This document shows, piece by piece, positions 4,818 to 12,415 of a stretch of DNA of 25,699 bases. How positions within the stretch are numbered: the first letter of the stretch is position 1; every line of letters starts with the position of its first letter. The stretch covers positions 1 through 25,699 of the IMG/VR virus record IMGVR_UViG_3300042515_000121; one strand, written 5' to 3'. The notes below the pieces were generated by a model, which ran no database searches, was not told the DNA's origin, and worked only from the letters and a program-made list of their open reading frames with translations. Position numbers and translations under genes: made by a program. The stretch is from a virus.

Positions 4818-6752
4818 ATGAAATTTGAATCTGAAATCTCTCCTCAGAATGCTCTTGTAGCATTTGTTATGGATCGATGTAACGATTGGCGTAACTACAG
4901 AGATGAAAACTTCCTAGAGCGTTGGGACGAGTATGAACGTCTATGGCGTGGTCTTTGGGCTGATGAAGATAAGACCAGAGGCACTGAGCGTTCTAAACTG
5001 ATTTCACCAGCACTGCAGCAAGCAGTAGATAACAAACAAGCTGATCTAGAAGAAGCTGTGTTCGCTAAAGGTGTGTTCTTTGATATCAGTGATGATGTCA
5101 GTGATCAAGATAAGACAGACGTTGAAGCCATGAAGTCTTTGTTGTCTGAAGACTTTAAGAAAGATAAAGTACGTAAGAACATTGGTCAAGTTATGACCTT
5201 AGCTGAGGTCTATGGTACTGGTATCGGTGAACTGATTGTCAAACAAAAGAAGAACCTAGCACCAGCAACACAGCCTACAGCACAGCCTGGACTGAGGATG
5301 ATCGGTGTCAATACATCGTACAGAGTGTCCGTAGACTTAAAACCAATCAATCCACGTAACTTCTTAATTGATCCTAACGCAACAAGCATTGATGATGCGA
5401 TGGGTTGTGCTATTGAAGAGTATGTCGGAAGACATGCTGTTATCAAAGGCATGGAAGATGGTGTTTATAAGAAAGTAGCGATTGGTGATGCTTACTTAGA
5501 TACAGATCTAGAGCCTAATCAGGATCTAACATACTATCAACAAGACAAAGTACTCTTACTTCGTTACTATGGCTTAGTACCTAAGAAGCTACTAGAAAAC
5601 CCTGAAGATAGTACAACAACAGACGATGAACTCTATTCAGAGATGGTAGAGGCTCTTATCGTTATTGCTAACGGTGAAGTACTCCTAAAGGGTGAAGAAA
5701 ACCCTTTCATGATGCAAGACAGACCTGTTGTTGCCTACCAAGCTGATAGCGTTCCTGGTCGTTTCTGGGGTCGTGGAACGGCTGAGAAGGCCTACAACAT
5801 GCAAAAGGCTGTAGATGCACAGATTCGTAGTCATGTAGACTCATTAGGGCTTACAGCAGCCCCTATGATGGCTATAGATGCCTCTAGGATGCCTCGTGGA
5901 CAGAAGTTTGAGATACGTCCTGGTAAGAATATTCTTGTTAATGGTAACCCTCAAGAGATCCTACAGCCCTTTAAGTTCGGTGTTACAGACAAAGCTAACA
6001 TCGAAACAGCTCAAATCTTTGAAAGAATGATGCTACAGGCTACAGGAACCCTTGACACAGCTAATTTACCAGCTCAAGTCAGTGGTGGAGACGCAGCAGC
6101 AGCTGGTTTAGCAATGGCTGTTAGCGGTATCATCAAGAAAAACAAGCGTTCATTGGTTAATTTCCAAGAAGATTTCCTTATTCCGTTCGTTCAAAAGGCT
6201 GCATGGCGCTATATGCAGTTTGCACCAGAGCGTTATCCTGTAAAAGACTTTGAATTTATCCCAACAGGTACGCTAGGTATGGTTGCTAGAGAGTTTGAAC
6301 AGGCTCAAATGATGGCAATGATGTCTACACTAGGACCAAACAGCCCTATTGTACCGTTATTGCTACAAGGTATCGTTGAATACTCGTCATTACCTAACCG
6401 TGAAAGCCTATTACAGCAACTTCAGCAACTAACACAACCTAATCCTGAGCAACAACAGGTTCAAATGCAGGCTACACAGCTTCAATTAGCGGATGCACAG
6501 GCTTCTGTACAGGAAAAACAAGCTAGAGCACAGAAAGCTACAGCAGAGGCTCAGAAAGCCGCTATGGAGGCTCAATTGATGCCTGAGAAGCTTAAAGTTG
6601 ATGTAGTACAGGCAGCCTCTACTAACATTGATGACCCTAACAGAGAGTTTGAAAGACGTGTAAAGATTGCTGAACTACTACTTAAAGAAAAGGACATTGA
6701 CAATAAGCTAAACATTGTCAAAGAACAAAGTAAACAAGATATGATGAATTGA
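4818..6752 (+). CDS. Portal protein (head-tail connector)
   Basis: This 644-residue protein would form the dodecameric ring at the head vertex through which DNA enters and leaves. Evidence: position directly after terL, the size, and the typical portal body with a stretch near 335-400 (AVDAQIRSHVDSLGLTAAPM and onward, IRPGKNILVNG) that I recognise from podovirus portals. Residues about 535-605 are a glutamine/alanine-rich coiled coil (QMQATQLQLADAQASVQEKQ), matching the long helical barrel that some podovirus portals project into the head. I start at the ATG at 4818. The in-frame TTG (4809) and GTG (4812) would give a few more residues but are poorer starts. AGGT lies upstream, and the stop of terL is two bases before the ATG. 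Confidence 0.9.
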   Translation: MKFESEISPQNALVAFVMDRCNDWRNYRDENFLERWDEYERLWRGLWADEDKTRGTERSKLISPALQQAVDNKQADLEEAVFAKGVFFDISDDVSDQDKTDVEAMKSLLSEDFKKDKVRKNIGQVMTLAEVYGTGIGELIVKQKKNLAPATQPTAQPGLRMIGVNTSYRVSVDLKPINPRNFLIDPNATSIDDAMGCAIEEYVGRHAVIKGMEDGVYKKVAIGDAYLDTDLEPNQDLTYYQQDKVLLLRYYGLVPKKLLENPEDSTTTDDELYSEMVEALIVIANGEVLLKGEENPFMMQDRPVVAYQADSVPGRFWGRGTAEKAYNMQKAVDAQIRSHVDSLGLTAAPMMAIDASRMPRGQKFEIRPGKNILVNGNPQEILQPFKFGVTDKANIETAQIFERMMLQATGTLDTANLPAQVSGGDAAAAGLAMAVSGIIKKNKRSLVNFQEDFLIPFVQKAAWRYMQFAPERYPVKDFEFIPTGTLGMVAREFEQAQMMAMMSTLGPNSPIVPLLLQGIVEYSSLPNRESLLQQLQQLTQPNPEQQQVQMQATQLQLADAQASVQEKQARAQKATAEAQKAAMEAQLMPEKLKVDVVQAASTNIDDPNREFERRVKIAELLLKEKDIDNKLNIVKEQSKQDMMN

Positions 6753-6753
6753 C

Positions 6754-6782
6754 TTGACAAATTAAAAAAAGTGTGGTATAAT
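6754..6782 (+). promoter_or_regulatory. Consensus sigma-70 promoter before the scaffold-capsid genes
   Basis: TTGACA at 6754-6759, 17-base spacer, TATAAT at 6777-6782, with TGG as extended -10. All hexamer bases match consensus, and the A-rich spacer resembles that of the 2881 promoter. Transcription should begin at about 6789-6790, exactly at the ATG of the next gene. Confidence 0.85.
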
Positions 6783-6789
6783 AACAACA

Positions 6790-7035
6790 ATGGATCAAGT
6801 AAAACTTACAAAGTACTACGAAGAACGATTTGATTTAATGAGTCATCCAGGATGGAAAACACTTCTGGAAGACGCTAAAGAATACAGAAACGCTGTTGCT
6901 GACATTACAACCATCTCTGATGGTAATGAATTGCAAGAGCGTAAAGGTCAAATTAAAGCTTTAGATTGGCTCCTGACGATGGAACAAGTCTGGGAAAAAG
7001 CCTACGAGGATATAACGAATGAGATTAATGAATGA
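6790..7035 (+). CDS. Hypothetical protein between portal and scaffold (81 aa)
   Basis: A small acidic helical protein (MDQVKLTKYYEERFDLMSHP, later ALDWLLTMEQVWEKAYEDI). Similar-sized proteins sit between portal and scaffold in many marine-type podoviruses, with no known role. Its start is odd: the ATG lies seven bases after a perfect -10 box and has no Shine-Dalgarno, so the transcript from 6754-6782 would be leaderless. The next in-frame ATG, residue 17 at 6838, has no well-spaced ribosome site either. It could also be translated from read-through mRNA of the portal operon. It overlaps the next gene by 17 bases. Confidence 0.75.
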   Translation: MDQVKLTKYYEERFDLMSHPGWKTLLEDAKEYRNAVADITTISDGNELQERKGQIKALDWLLTMEQVWEKAYEDITNEINE

Positions 7036-7258
7036 TTTTCAATGCGAAGATGGACATCTAAGCGAACACTTTGTTGATCATTCTGTTGAATATGTGCAAT
7101 GCCCACATTGTGACAAACTAGCTTATAGACAACTAGCAGCACCGAGAAGCAAACTAGAAGGTATCACTGGAGCTTTTCCAACTGCTTATAGTCGATGGGC
7201 TACGGTTCACGAACAGGCAACTAAAGTAGCAAGATCTAAGTCCTTTTATGAAGGGTAG
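7019..7258 (+). CDS. Small zinc-ribbon protein
   Basis: 79 residues with C9, H13, C28 and C31 (CEDGH, then CPHC), a treble-clef or zinc-ribbon arrangement like the FmdB-type regulatory proteins. The C-terminal half (KLEGITGAFPTAYSRWATVH and on) is a block I associate with small phage proteins next to head genes. GAGGA lies eight bases before the ATG at 7019, which supports this start over the second ATG at 7028. It overlaps the preceding gene by 17 bases. It could bind nucleic acid or act in head assembly; its position before the scaffold gene favours a morphogenesis link. Confidence 0.7.
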   Translation: MRLMNDFQCEDGHLSEHFVDHSVEYVQCPHCDKLAYRQLAAPRSKLEGITGAFPTAYSRWATVHEQATKVARSKSFYEG

Positions 7259-7311
7259 CTTAGATTCCTTTTAATTCCTAACAATTGGGTTATCCCGACT
7301 AGGAGAAGCAG

Positions 7312-8088
7312 ATGGCTGAATTTGTAGATTCTATTGATGATGTACAAGACGAGTTTCAAGCTGAAGAAGTAAAGGCTGAAGCTCCACCAACACCTGAAGA
7401 ACCAGCGATCCCTGAGAAGTATAAGGGTAAATCACTGGATGACATTATTAAGATGCATCAAGAAGCTGAAAAGCTTATTGGTCGTCAAGCACAGGAAGTT
7501 GGTGAAGTACGTAAACTCGCTGATGAACTCATCAAGAGACAAATCACACCACAGGAACAACCTGTTAAAGCCGTCGAAGATGATACTGACTTCTTTGCCG
7601 ATCCTGTTAAGGCAGTAAATAAAGCGGTTTCCTCCCATCCAGCAGTGATGCAAGCCCAGCAAGCAGCAGCACAAATGGCTAGGATGCAAACAGCAAACAG
7701 GCTAGCTCAAACACATCCAGATTATACTCAAGTGATCGCTGATCCAGAGTTTGCTGGTTGGGTTAATGAGTCACCTGTTCGTCAGAGACTCTACGCAGCA
7801 GCAGATAAGCAGTTTGATTTTGATTCAGCAAATGAGTTGTTGTCTAACTTCAAAGCACTGAAGAAAGCTAAACAGGACACTGTTCAGCAAGCAGCACAGC
7901 AACTACAGGATCAACGTAATCAAACACTAAAAGCAGCTACCGTAGCCGTTGATGGCGCTACTGGTGAAACGAGCAAGAAAATATATCGTCGAGCAGATCT
8001 TATTCGGCTCCAAATGACTGACCCTGAGCGTTATATGTCCTTACAAGATGACATCATCTCAGCATATAACGAAGGTAGGGTCCGATAA
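7312..8088 (+). CDS. Scaffolding protein
   Basis: A 258-residue, highly charged, helical and glutamine-rich protein placed directly before the capsid gene, where podovirus scaffolds are encoded. The acidic N-terminus is followed by IPEKYKGKSLDDIIKMHQEA (34-53), a block shared by many phage scaffolds, then coiled-coil segments and a basic C-terminus (KIYRRADLIRLQ and onward, ending NEGRVR). Basic C-terminal helix-turn-helix ends of scaffolds, as in P22, contact the coat protein. It would guide prohead assembly from inside and then leave. AGGAGAAGCAG precedes the ATG, a strong ribosome site suited to high expression. Confidence 0.85.
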   Translation: MAEFVDSIDDVQDEFQAEEVKAEAPPTPEEPAIPEKYKGKSLDDIIKMHQEAEKLIGRQAQEVGEVRKLADELIKRQITPQEQPVKAVEDDTDFFADPVKAVNKAVSSHPAVMQAQQAAAQMARMQTANRLAQTHPDYTQVIADPEFAGWVNESPVRQRLYAAADKQFDFDSANELLSNFKALKKAKQDTVQQAAQQLQDQRNQTLKAATVAVDGATGETSKKIYRRADLIRLQMTDPERYMSLQDDIISAYNEGRVR

Positions 8089-8108
8089 CTTAACTTAAAG
8101 GACTTAAA

Positions 8109-9083
8109 ATGGCATCAGCAGCTTATCCTGGAGGTAGTTCCTCCATTGTTAACAAGACCAATGCGGATAAATTTATCCCAGAAATTTGGTCAGACGAAAT
8201 CATCGCTTCCTACAAAAAGAATCTTGTTATGGCGAACCTCGTCAACAAGATGACGATGCGTGGTAAGAAAGGTGATACGCTTCATATTCCTAGCCCCACC
8301 CGTGGCGCAGCCTTCGCTAAAGCAGCTAACACTGCTGTTACGATTCAGGCTAACGTTGAGTCAGAAGTACAGGTCAGCATCAACAAGCACTACGAATACT
8401 CACGCCTCATCGAGGACATCGTTGAAGTTCAGGCGCTTGCTTCGCTTCGTCGTTTCTACACGGAAGATGCTGGTTACGCTCTTGCTACCCAGGTTGACAG
8501 CGATCTTATCCAGATCGGTCGTCTCTTCCAAGGTACTCACGCTGCTGGCGCTACTGGCGACTACAGTGTGTCCGGTACGTCTACTGCCTTCATCGGCGGT
8601 GATGGCACTACAGCCTTCGTAGGCGGTGCTGGTGCTGGTAACGCAACTGCATTGACTGACGCAGCAATTCGTCGTTCGATCCAGCGTCTTGATGATGCTA
8701 ACGTTCCTCAAGATAGCCGTTACTTGGTGATTCCTCCTGTTGCACGTAACACCCTCATGGGTCTTGCTCGCTTTACTGAGCAGGCTTTCGTTGGTGAGCA
8801 GGGCAACAACAACACCATCCGTAATGGTCAGATTGGTGATGTGTACGGTGTTAAAGTGTTTGTTTCTAGCAACGCTGACACTGCTTATAGCTCGTCTGGT
8901 ACGGCTCCTCGTGCTTGCTTGATGTTCCACAAGGACTCCATGGTTCTTGCAGAGCAAATGGCTGTTCGTTCGCAAGCTCAGTACAAGCAAGAGTACCTTG
9001 CTACGTTGTACACTGCTGACACCCTCTACGGTGTTGCAGAGCTTCGTAACGATGCTGCTGTTGCCTTGATCATTCCAGGCTAA
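8109..9083 (+). CDS. Major capsid protein
   Basis: A 324-residue coat protein of the HK97-fold type found in T7-like and related podoviruses. The opening block has NKTNADKFIPEIWSDEI, followed by MTMRGKKGDTLHIPSPTRG, both typical of this coat family. The middle segment near 145-180 is rich in glycine, threonine and alanine and probably forms a surface loop; the C-terminus has VAELRNDAAVALIIPG. AAAGGA lies six bases before the ATG. By eye the gene uses more C- and G-ending codons (ATC, AAG, TTC, CGT, CTT) than the genes around it, as expected for the most abundant virion protein. It follows the scaffold by 20 bases and is followed by a terminator. Confidence 0.93.
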   Translation: MASAAYPGGSSSIVNKTNADKFIPEIWSDEIIASYKKNLVMANLVNKMTMRGKKGDTLHIPSPTRGAAFAKAANTAVTIQANVESEVQVSINKHYEYSRLIEDIVEVQALASLRRFYTEDAGYALATQVDSDLIQIGRLFQGTHAAGATGDYSVSGTSTAFIGGDGTTAFVGGAGAGNATALTDAAIRRSIQRLDDANVPQDSRYLVIPPVARNTLMGLARFTEQAFVGEQGNNNTIRNGQIGDVYGVKVFVSSNADTAYSSSGTAPRACLMFHKDSMVLAEQMAVRSQAQYKQEYLATLYTADTLYGVAELRNDAAVALIIPG

Positions 9084-9093
9084 AAGCTACAAT

Positions 9094-9123
9094 AAAGGGG
9101 ACTACTTCGGTGGTCCTCTTTTC
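9094..9123 (+). terminator. Intrinsic terminator with C(UUCG)G loop after the capsid gene
   Basis: A 12-bp stem (9094-9105 with 9110-9121, including two G-U pairs) closes on a UUCG tetraloop with the stabilising C-G closing pair. The 3' side ends in TCTTTTC. The A-run on the left arm pairs with the T-run, so the hairpin could also serve minus-strand transcription, though that direction has no genes here. Confidence 0.8.
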
Positions 9124-9136
9124 ATAAGGTCACATC

Positions 9137-9295
9137 ATGGTTACTTTTCGTTGTAAGTGGTCTAATAACTTAATGAATGTTGAGTATGAATACGACATTG
9201 AACAAATGCGTATCCATCCTGACTACGAAGAAGTAAAAGAAGAAGAGAAAAAAGTAGAATCTAAGAAGGTCGCTAAAAACGCTAAAGAGGACTAG
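9137..9295 (+). CDS. Hypothetical small protein after capsid (52 aa)
   Basis: The ATG at 9137 opens a 52-residue frame (MVTFRCKWSNNLMNVEYEYD and so on). It has a beta-strand-like start and a highly charged Glu/Lys tail ending KKVAKNAKED, and a TAG stop two bases before the next gene. AAGG lies about eight bases upstream. It sits between the terminator hairpin and the first fibre gene, so it would be expressed by read-through. The small MR-like unit HPDYEEVKE in the middle has no known match. It may be a capsid-associated or fibre-linked minor protein, but this is only position-based. Confidence 0.65.
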   Translation: MVTFRCKWSNNLMNVEYEYDIEQMRIHPDYEEVKEEEKKVESKKVAKNAKED

Positions 9296-9297
9296 AC

Positions 9298-11658
9298 ATG
9301 GCGGTTAAGATCAAAGGATCTTCTACAGCAGGGTCAGTACCTACCTCACTAGAGAATAGACAATTAGCCGTTAACACAACGGACAAGAAACTCTATGTTG
9401 GTGATGGTTCTGCAGTCCAAAAGATTGTTGGTTCTTTAGGGAATCAAGAATCTAATGCTGTGGCGATTACTGGTGGTACAGTCACAGGCATCACAGACCT
9501 AGCCATTGCTGATGGTGGTACTGGTGCTTCTGATGCAGCTACTGCTAGAACTAATTTAGGTGTTCCTTCAACGACAGGTAGTGGTGCTAGCGGTACTTGG
9601 AATATTAGTGTTACAGGTACAGCAGCGTCAGCATCAACAGCTACCACTGCAACCAATGTTTCTGGTACCGTAGCTATTGCTAATGGTGGTACAGGAGAAA
9701 CAACAAAGACTAATGCATTTGATGCACTAGCTCCAACAACAACCAAAGGCGATATCATCGTACATAATGGTAGCGACAATGTTCGTTTACCTAAAGGTAC
9801 TGATGGTTATGTGCTTGCTGCTGATTCTGCTGAAGTATCAGGTCTAAAGTGGCAAGCAGTAGGTGGTACAGTATCTTCAGTTGCGATGACTGTGCCAACA
9901 TTCTTAAGTGTTTCCGGCACTCCAATAACTTCCACTGGTACTTTCGCTGTTAGCTATTCAGGCTCTGCACTGCCTGTAGCTAATGGAGGTACGGGTTTAA
10001 CTGCTTTAGGCACAGCAGGACAAGTTGTTCGTGTTAATTCAGGTGGTACTGCTTTAGAGTACGCAACCATTACTGGTACAGGTACAGTTACAGAAATAAT
10101 TGCTGGTACTGGTCTTAGTGGTGGTACGATAACAACAGCAGGTACGATTGCATTAGCGAACACAGCAGTTACTGCAGGTTCTTATGGTTCAGGTTCTCAA
10201 GTAGCAACCTTTACTGTAGATGCACAAGGTAGGTTAACGTCAGCATCGAACACATCTATTACTCCTACAGGTATCGGTGCTGTCCCGTCAACAAGGACCA
10301 TCTCAGTTGGAAGTGGTCTGACCGGAGGAGGTGATCTTAGTTCTGATCGTTCTATCGCCCTGACCAACACAGGCGTTACCGCTACCAGTTATGGTAGTAC
10401 ATCTCAAGTAGCTACATTCACAGTTGATGCTCAAGGACGTATCACTGCTGCATCGAATGCATCGATTACACCAGCAACTATTGGTGCTGTACCTACATCA
10501 CGTAGTATTAGTGTAGGCACTGGATTGTCCGGTGGCGGTGATCTGACAACAGATCGTACGATTACGTTAGCTAATACAGCCGTTACAGCAGGATCATACA
10601 CTAACGCTAACATTACAGTTGATGCACAAGGTAGGATCACTGCAGCCACTAGCGGTACATCAGGCGGTGTAACCTCGGTAACAGCTTCAGCTCCTTTGTT
10701 ATCTTCTGGTGGTGCTACACCTAACATTACTTTAGACTCTGCTGTACCTATTAACAAAGGTGGTACTAACGCAACCACTGAAGCCGGTGCTAGAGCTAAC
10801 CTTAATGTACCTACAAGAACTGGTGGTGATGCTTCAGGTACATGGACCATTGATATCACTGGTACTGCATCAGCAGCAACTTCAGCAACAACAGCAACCA
10901 GTGCTACAACAGCAACTAACTTAGCTGGTGGTGCTGCTAATCGTATTCCTTATCAAAGTGGAGCAGGTAACACTGTATTCCTAGCAGCTCCAACAACATC
11001 AAATACATATCTTAAGTGGGATGGAAGTGCACTAGGATGGGCTACTGTTAGTGGCTCTGGTGGTACAACAACTAATGCAGCTACATTCTCTAGTGGTGGT
11101 GGAGACTCTCCAACAGTAACCTTTGATGGATCTGTAGCAAGAACCATTAGCTACAACACGGTAGGTGCTCCTTCAATCACAGGTGCCAACGCTACAGGTA
11201 CTTGGGGTATTGATATCACTGGTTCTTCAGGATATACAGCAGCAATCCTTGGTGGAGCAGCTAATCGCATTGTTTATCAGAGTGGATCTGGTACAACAAC
11301 CTTTGCTACAGCACCGACAACATCAAATACGTACCTTAAGTGGAATGGAACAGCCTTTGCTTGGGATACACCATCAGGTGGTTCTTCAACAACAGGTACA
11401 TCAGCACAGTTACTAGCTAATGATGGCTCTGGTGGCTTTGCTAACGTTACGGTAGGATCAGGTCTTAGTTATTCTTCTGGTACATTGACAGCTACTGGAG
11501 GCGGTGCTGGTGGCCCTATTCTAGAGTCTCAAATACTTATTTCTTCAAACGTAACACTAACAAGTAATACTAACGGACTATCTGTCAGCCCTGTAACAGT
11601 AGCGGCTGGTTTTGCAGTTACAGTCCCAGACGGACAATCTTGGATGGTATTAGGGTGA
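9298..11658 (+). CDS. Repeat-built tail fibre or appendage protein
   Basis: The 786-residue protein is nearly all Gly/Thr/Ser/Ala with the IANGGTG and ARTNLG repeats typical of phage fibres and collar proteins. The N-terminus (KIKGSSTAGSVPTSLENRQL and YVGDGS at 34-39) resembles virion-attachment ends of fibre proteins. A larger unit of 68-69 residues repeats at about residues 270, 338 and 407 (each with GTGLSGGGDL-like and VDAQGRITAAS-like blocks). A pair of units near 545-560 and 660-680 share AANRIxYQSG and TSNTYLKW. The C-terminus ends in a hydrophobic VTVPDGQSWMVLG, a common trimer-capping motif. Probable trimeric beta-helix. It would help recognise the host surface. Confidence 0.85.
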   Translation: MAVKIKGSSTAGSVPTSLENRQLAVNTTDKKLYVGDGSAVQKIVGSLGNQESNAVAITGGTVTGITDLAIADGGTGASDAATARTNLGVPSTTGSGASGTWNISVTGTAASASTATTATNVSGTVAIANGGTGETTKTNAFDALAPTTTKGDIIVHNGSDNVRLPKGTDGYVLAADSAEVSGLKWQAVGGTVSSVAMTVPTFLSVSGTPITSTGTFAVSYSGSALPVANGGTGLTALGTAGQVVRVNSGGTALEYATITGTGTVTEIIAGTGLSGGTITTAGTIALANTAVTAGSYGSGSQVATFTVDAQGRLTSASNTSITPTGIGAVPSTRTISVGSGLTGGGDLSSDRSIALTNTGVTATSYGSTSQVATFTVDAQGRITAASNASITPATIGAVPTSRSISVGTGLSGGGDLTTDRTITLANTAVTAGSYTNANITVDAQGRITAATSGTSGGVTSVTASAPLLSSGGATPNITLDSAVPINKGGTNATTEAGARANLNVPTRTGGDASGTWTIDITGTASAATSATTATSATTATNLAGGAANRIPYQSGAGNTVFLAAPTTSNTYLKWDGSALGWATVSGSGGTTTNAATFSSGGGDSPTVTFDGSVARTISYNTVGAPSITGANATGTWGIDITGSSGYTAAILGGAANRIVYQSGSGTTTFATAPTTSNTYLKWNGTAFAWDTPSGGSSTTGTSAQLLANDGSGGFANVTVGSGLSYSSGTLTATGGGAGGPILESQILISSNVTLTSNTNGLSVSPVTVAAGFAVTVPDGQSWMVLG

Positions 11659-11664
11659 TACAAT

Positions 11665-12414
11665 ATGTCTAAACTTAAAATTCAGGGTAACGCTTCTGGG
11701 ACAGGGACAACAACCGTCCAATCTGCCAATACCAGCAGCAACACAACCTTTACGCTTCCTGGCACAGACGGTAGTCCTAATCAGTTTCTACAGACTGATG
11801 GTTCAGGCAACTTAACCTTTGCTACAGGACTAACCTCTGGCGGTGCGTTAGGTACACCATCGTCAGGTACGCTCACAAACTGTACAGGCTTACCAGTAAG
11901 TACAGGTATATCTGGCCTTGCAGCTAACGTAGCTACCTTCCTAGCCACGCCATCGTCTGCAAACTTAGCAGCAGCGCTTACGGATGAGACAGGTACAGGT
12001 GCTAATGTCTTTGCTAATACACCTACCTTAGTAACTCCGATCTTAGGAACACCTACATCGGGTAACTTATCTAACTGTACGGTAGATGGTACTAACAAGG
12101 TTGGTTATATCGGCGCTCCACAGAGCACGAATACGACTGTGGCTGCAAGCGATGCAGGTAAGCATATTTACTTCACTGGTGGCTCTACAGCAACCCTTAC
12201 GGTAAACACAAACGCAACTACGGCGATTGATGTCGGTACAACGATCCTTGTCGTTAATAACAACTCTGGAAACCTTACGATCTCTGGTGCTGGTGTTACC
12301 TTTCAGTTAGCTAACGGTGCTACGGGTAACAGAACAGTGGCGACAAAGGGAATGGCTACCTTACTTAAGGTTGCTACGGATACGTGGTATGTCTCTGGTG
12401 CAGGAGTGACCTAA
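11665..12414 (+). CDS. Second tail fibre-like protein
   Basis: 249 residues, of the same low-complexity style as the previous gene. It opens [20 protein letters not shown], which resembles short fibres of cyanophages, then has [11 protein letters not shown] and several TPTSG or TPSSG repeats. The C-terminal half (from about 150: [20 protein letters not shown]) looks like a compact beta domain, ending in [22 protein letters not shown] lies before the ATG at 11665, seven bases after the previous stop. It probably forms a separate tail appendage or the tip of the fibre encoded upstream. It could also be a split part of that fibre, but each has its own start, ribosome site and complete C-terminus. 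Confidence 0.75.
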   Translation: MSKLKIQGNASGTGTTTVQSANTSSNTTFTLPGTDGSPNQFLQTDGSGNLTFATGLTSGGALGTPSSGTLTNCTGLPVSTGISGLAANVATFLATPSSANLAAALTDETGTGANVFANTPTLVTPILGTPTSGNLSNCTVDGTNKVGYIGAPQSTNTTVAASDAGKHIYFTGGSTATLTVNTNATTAIDVGTTILVVNNNSGNLTISGAGVTFQLANGATGNRTVATKGMATLLKVATDTWYVSGAGVT

Positions 12415-12415
12415 T

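Noticed and set aside
7262-7300. Terminator between the zinc-ribbon and scaffold genes
   Set aside because: Only a three-base GGG/CCC stem and no U tract.
8400-8990. Long leftward open frame opposite the capsid gene
   Set aside because: It is a shadow of the capsid coding frame: no ribosome site, no known pattern, and the plus-strand protein is clear.
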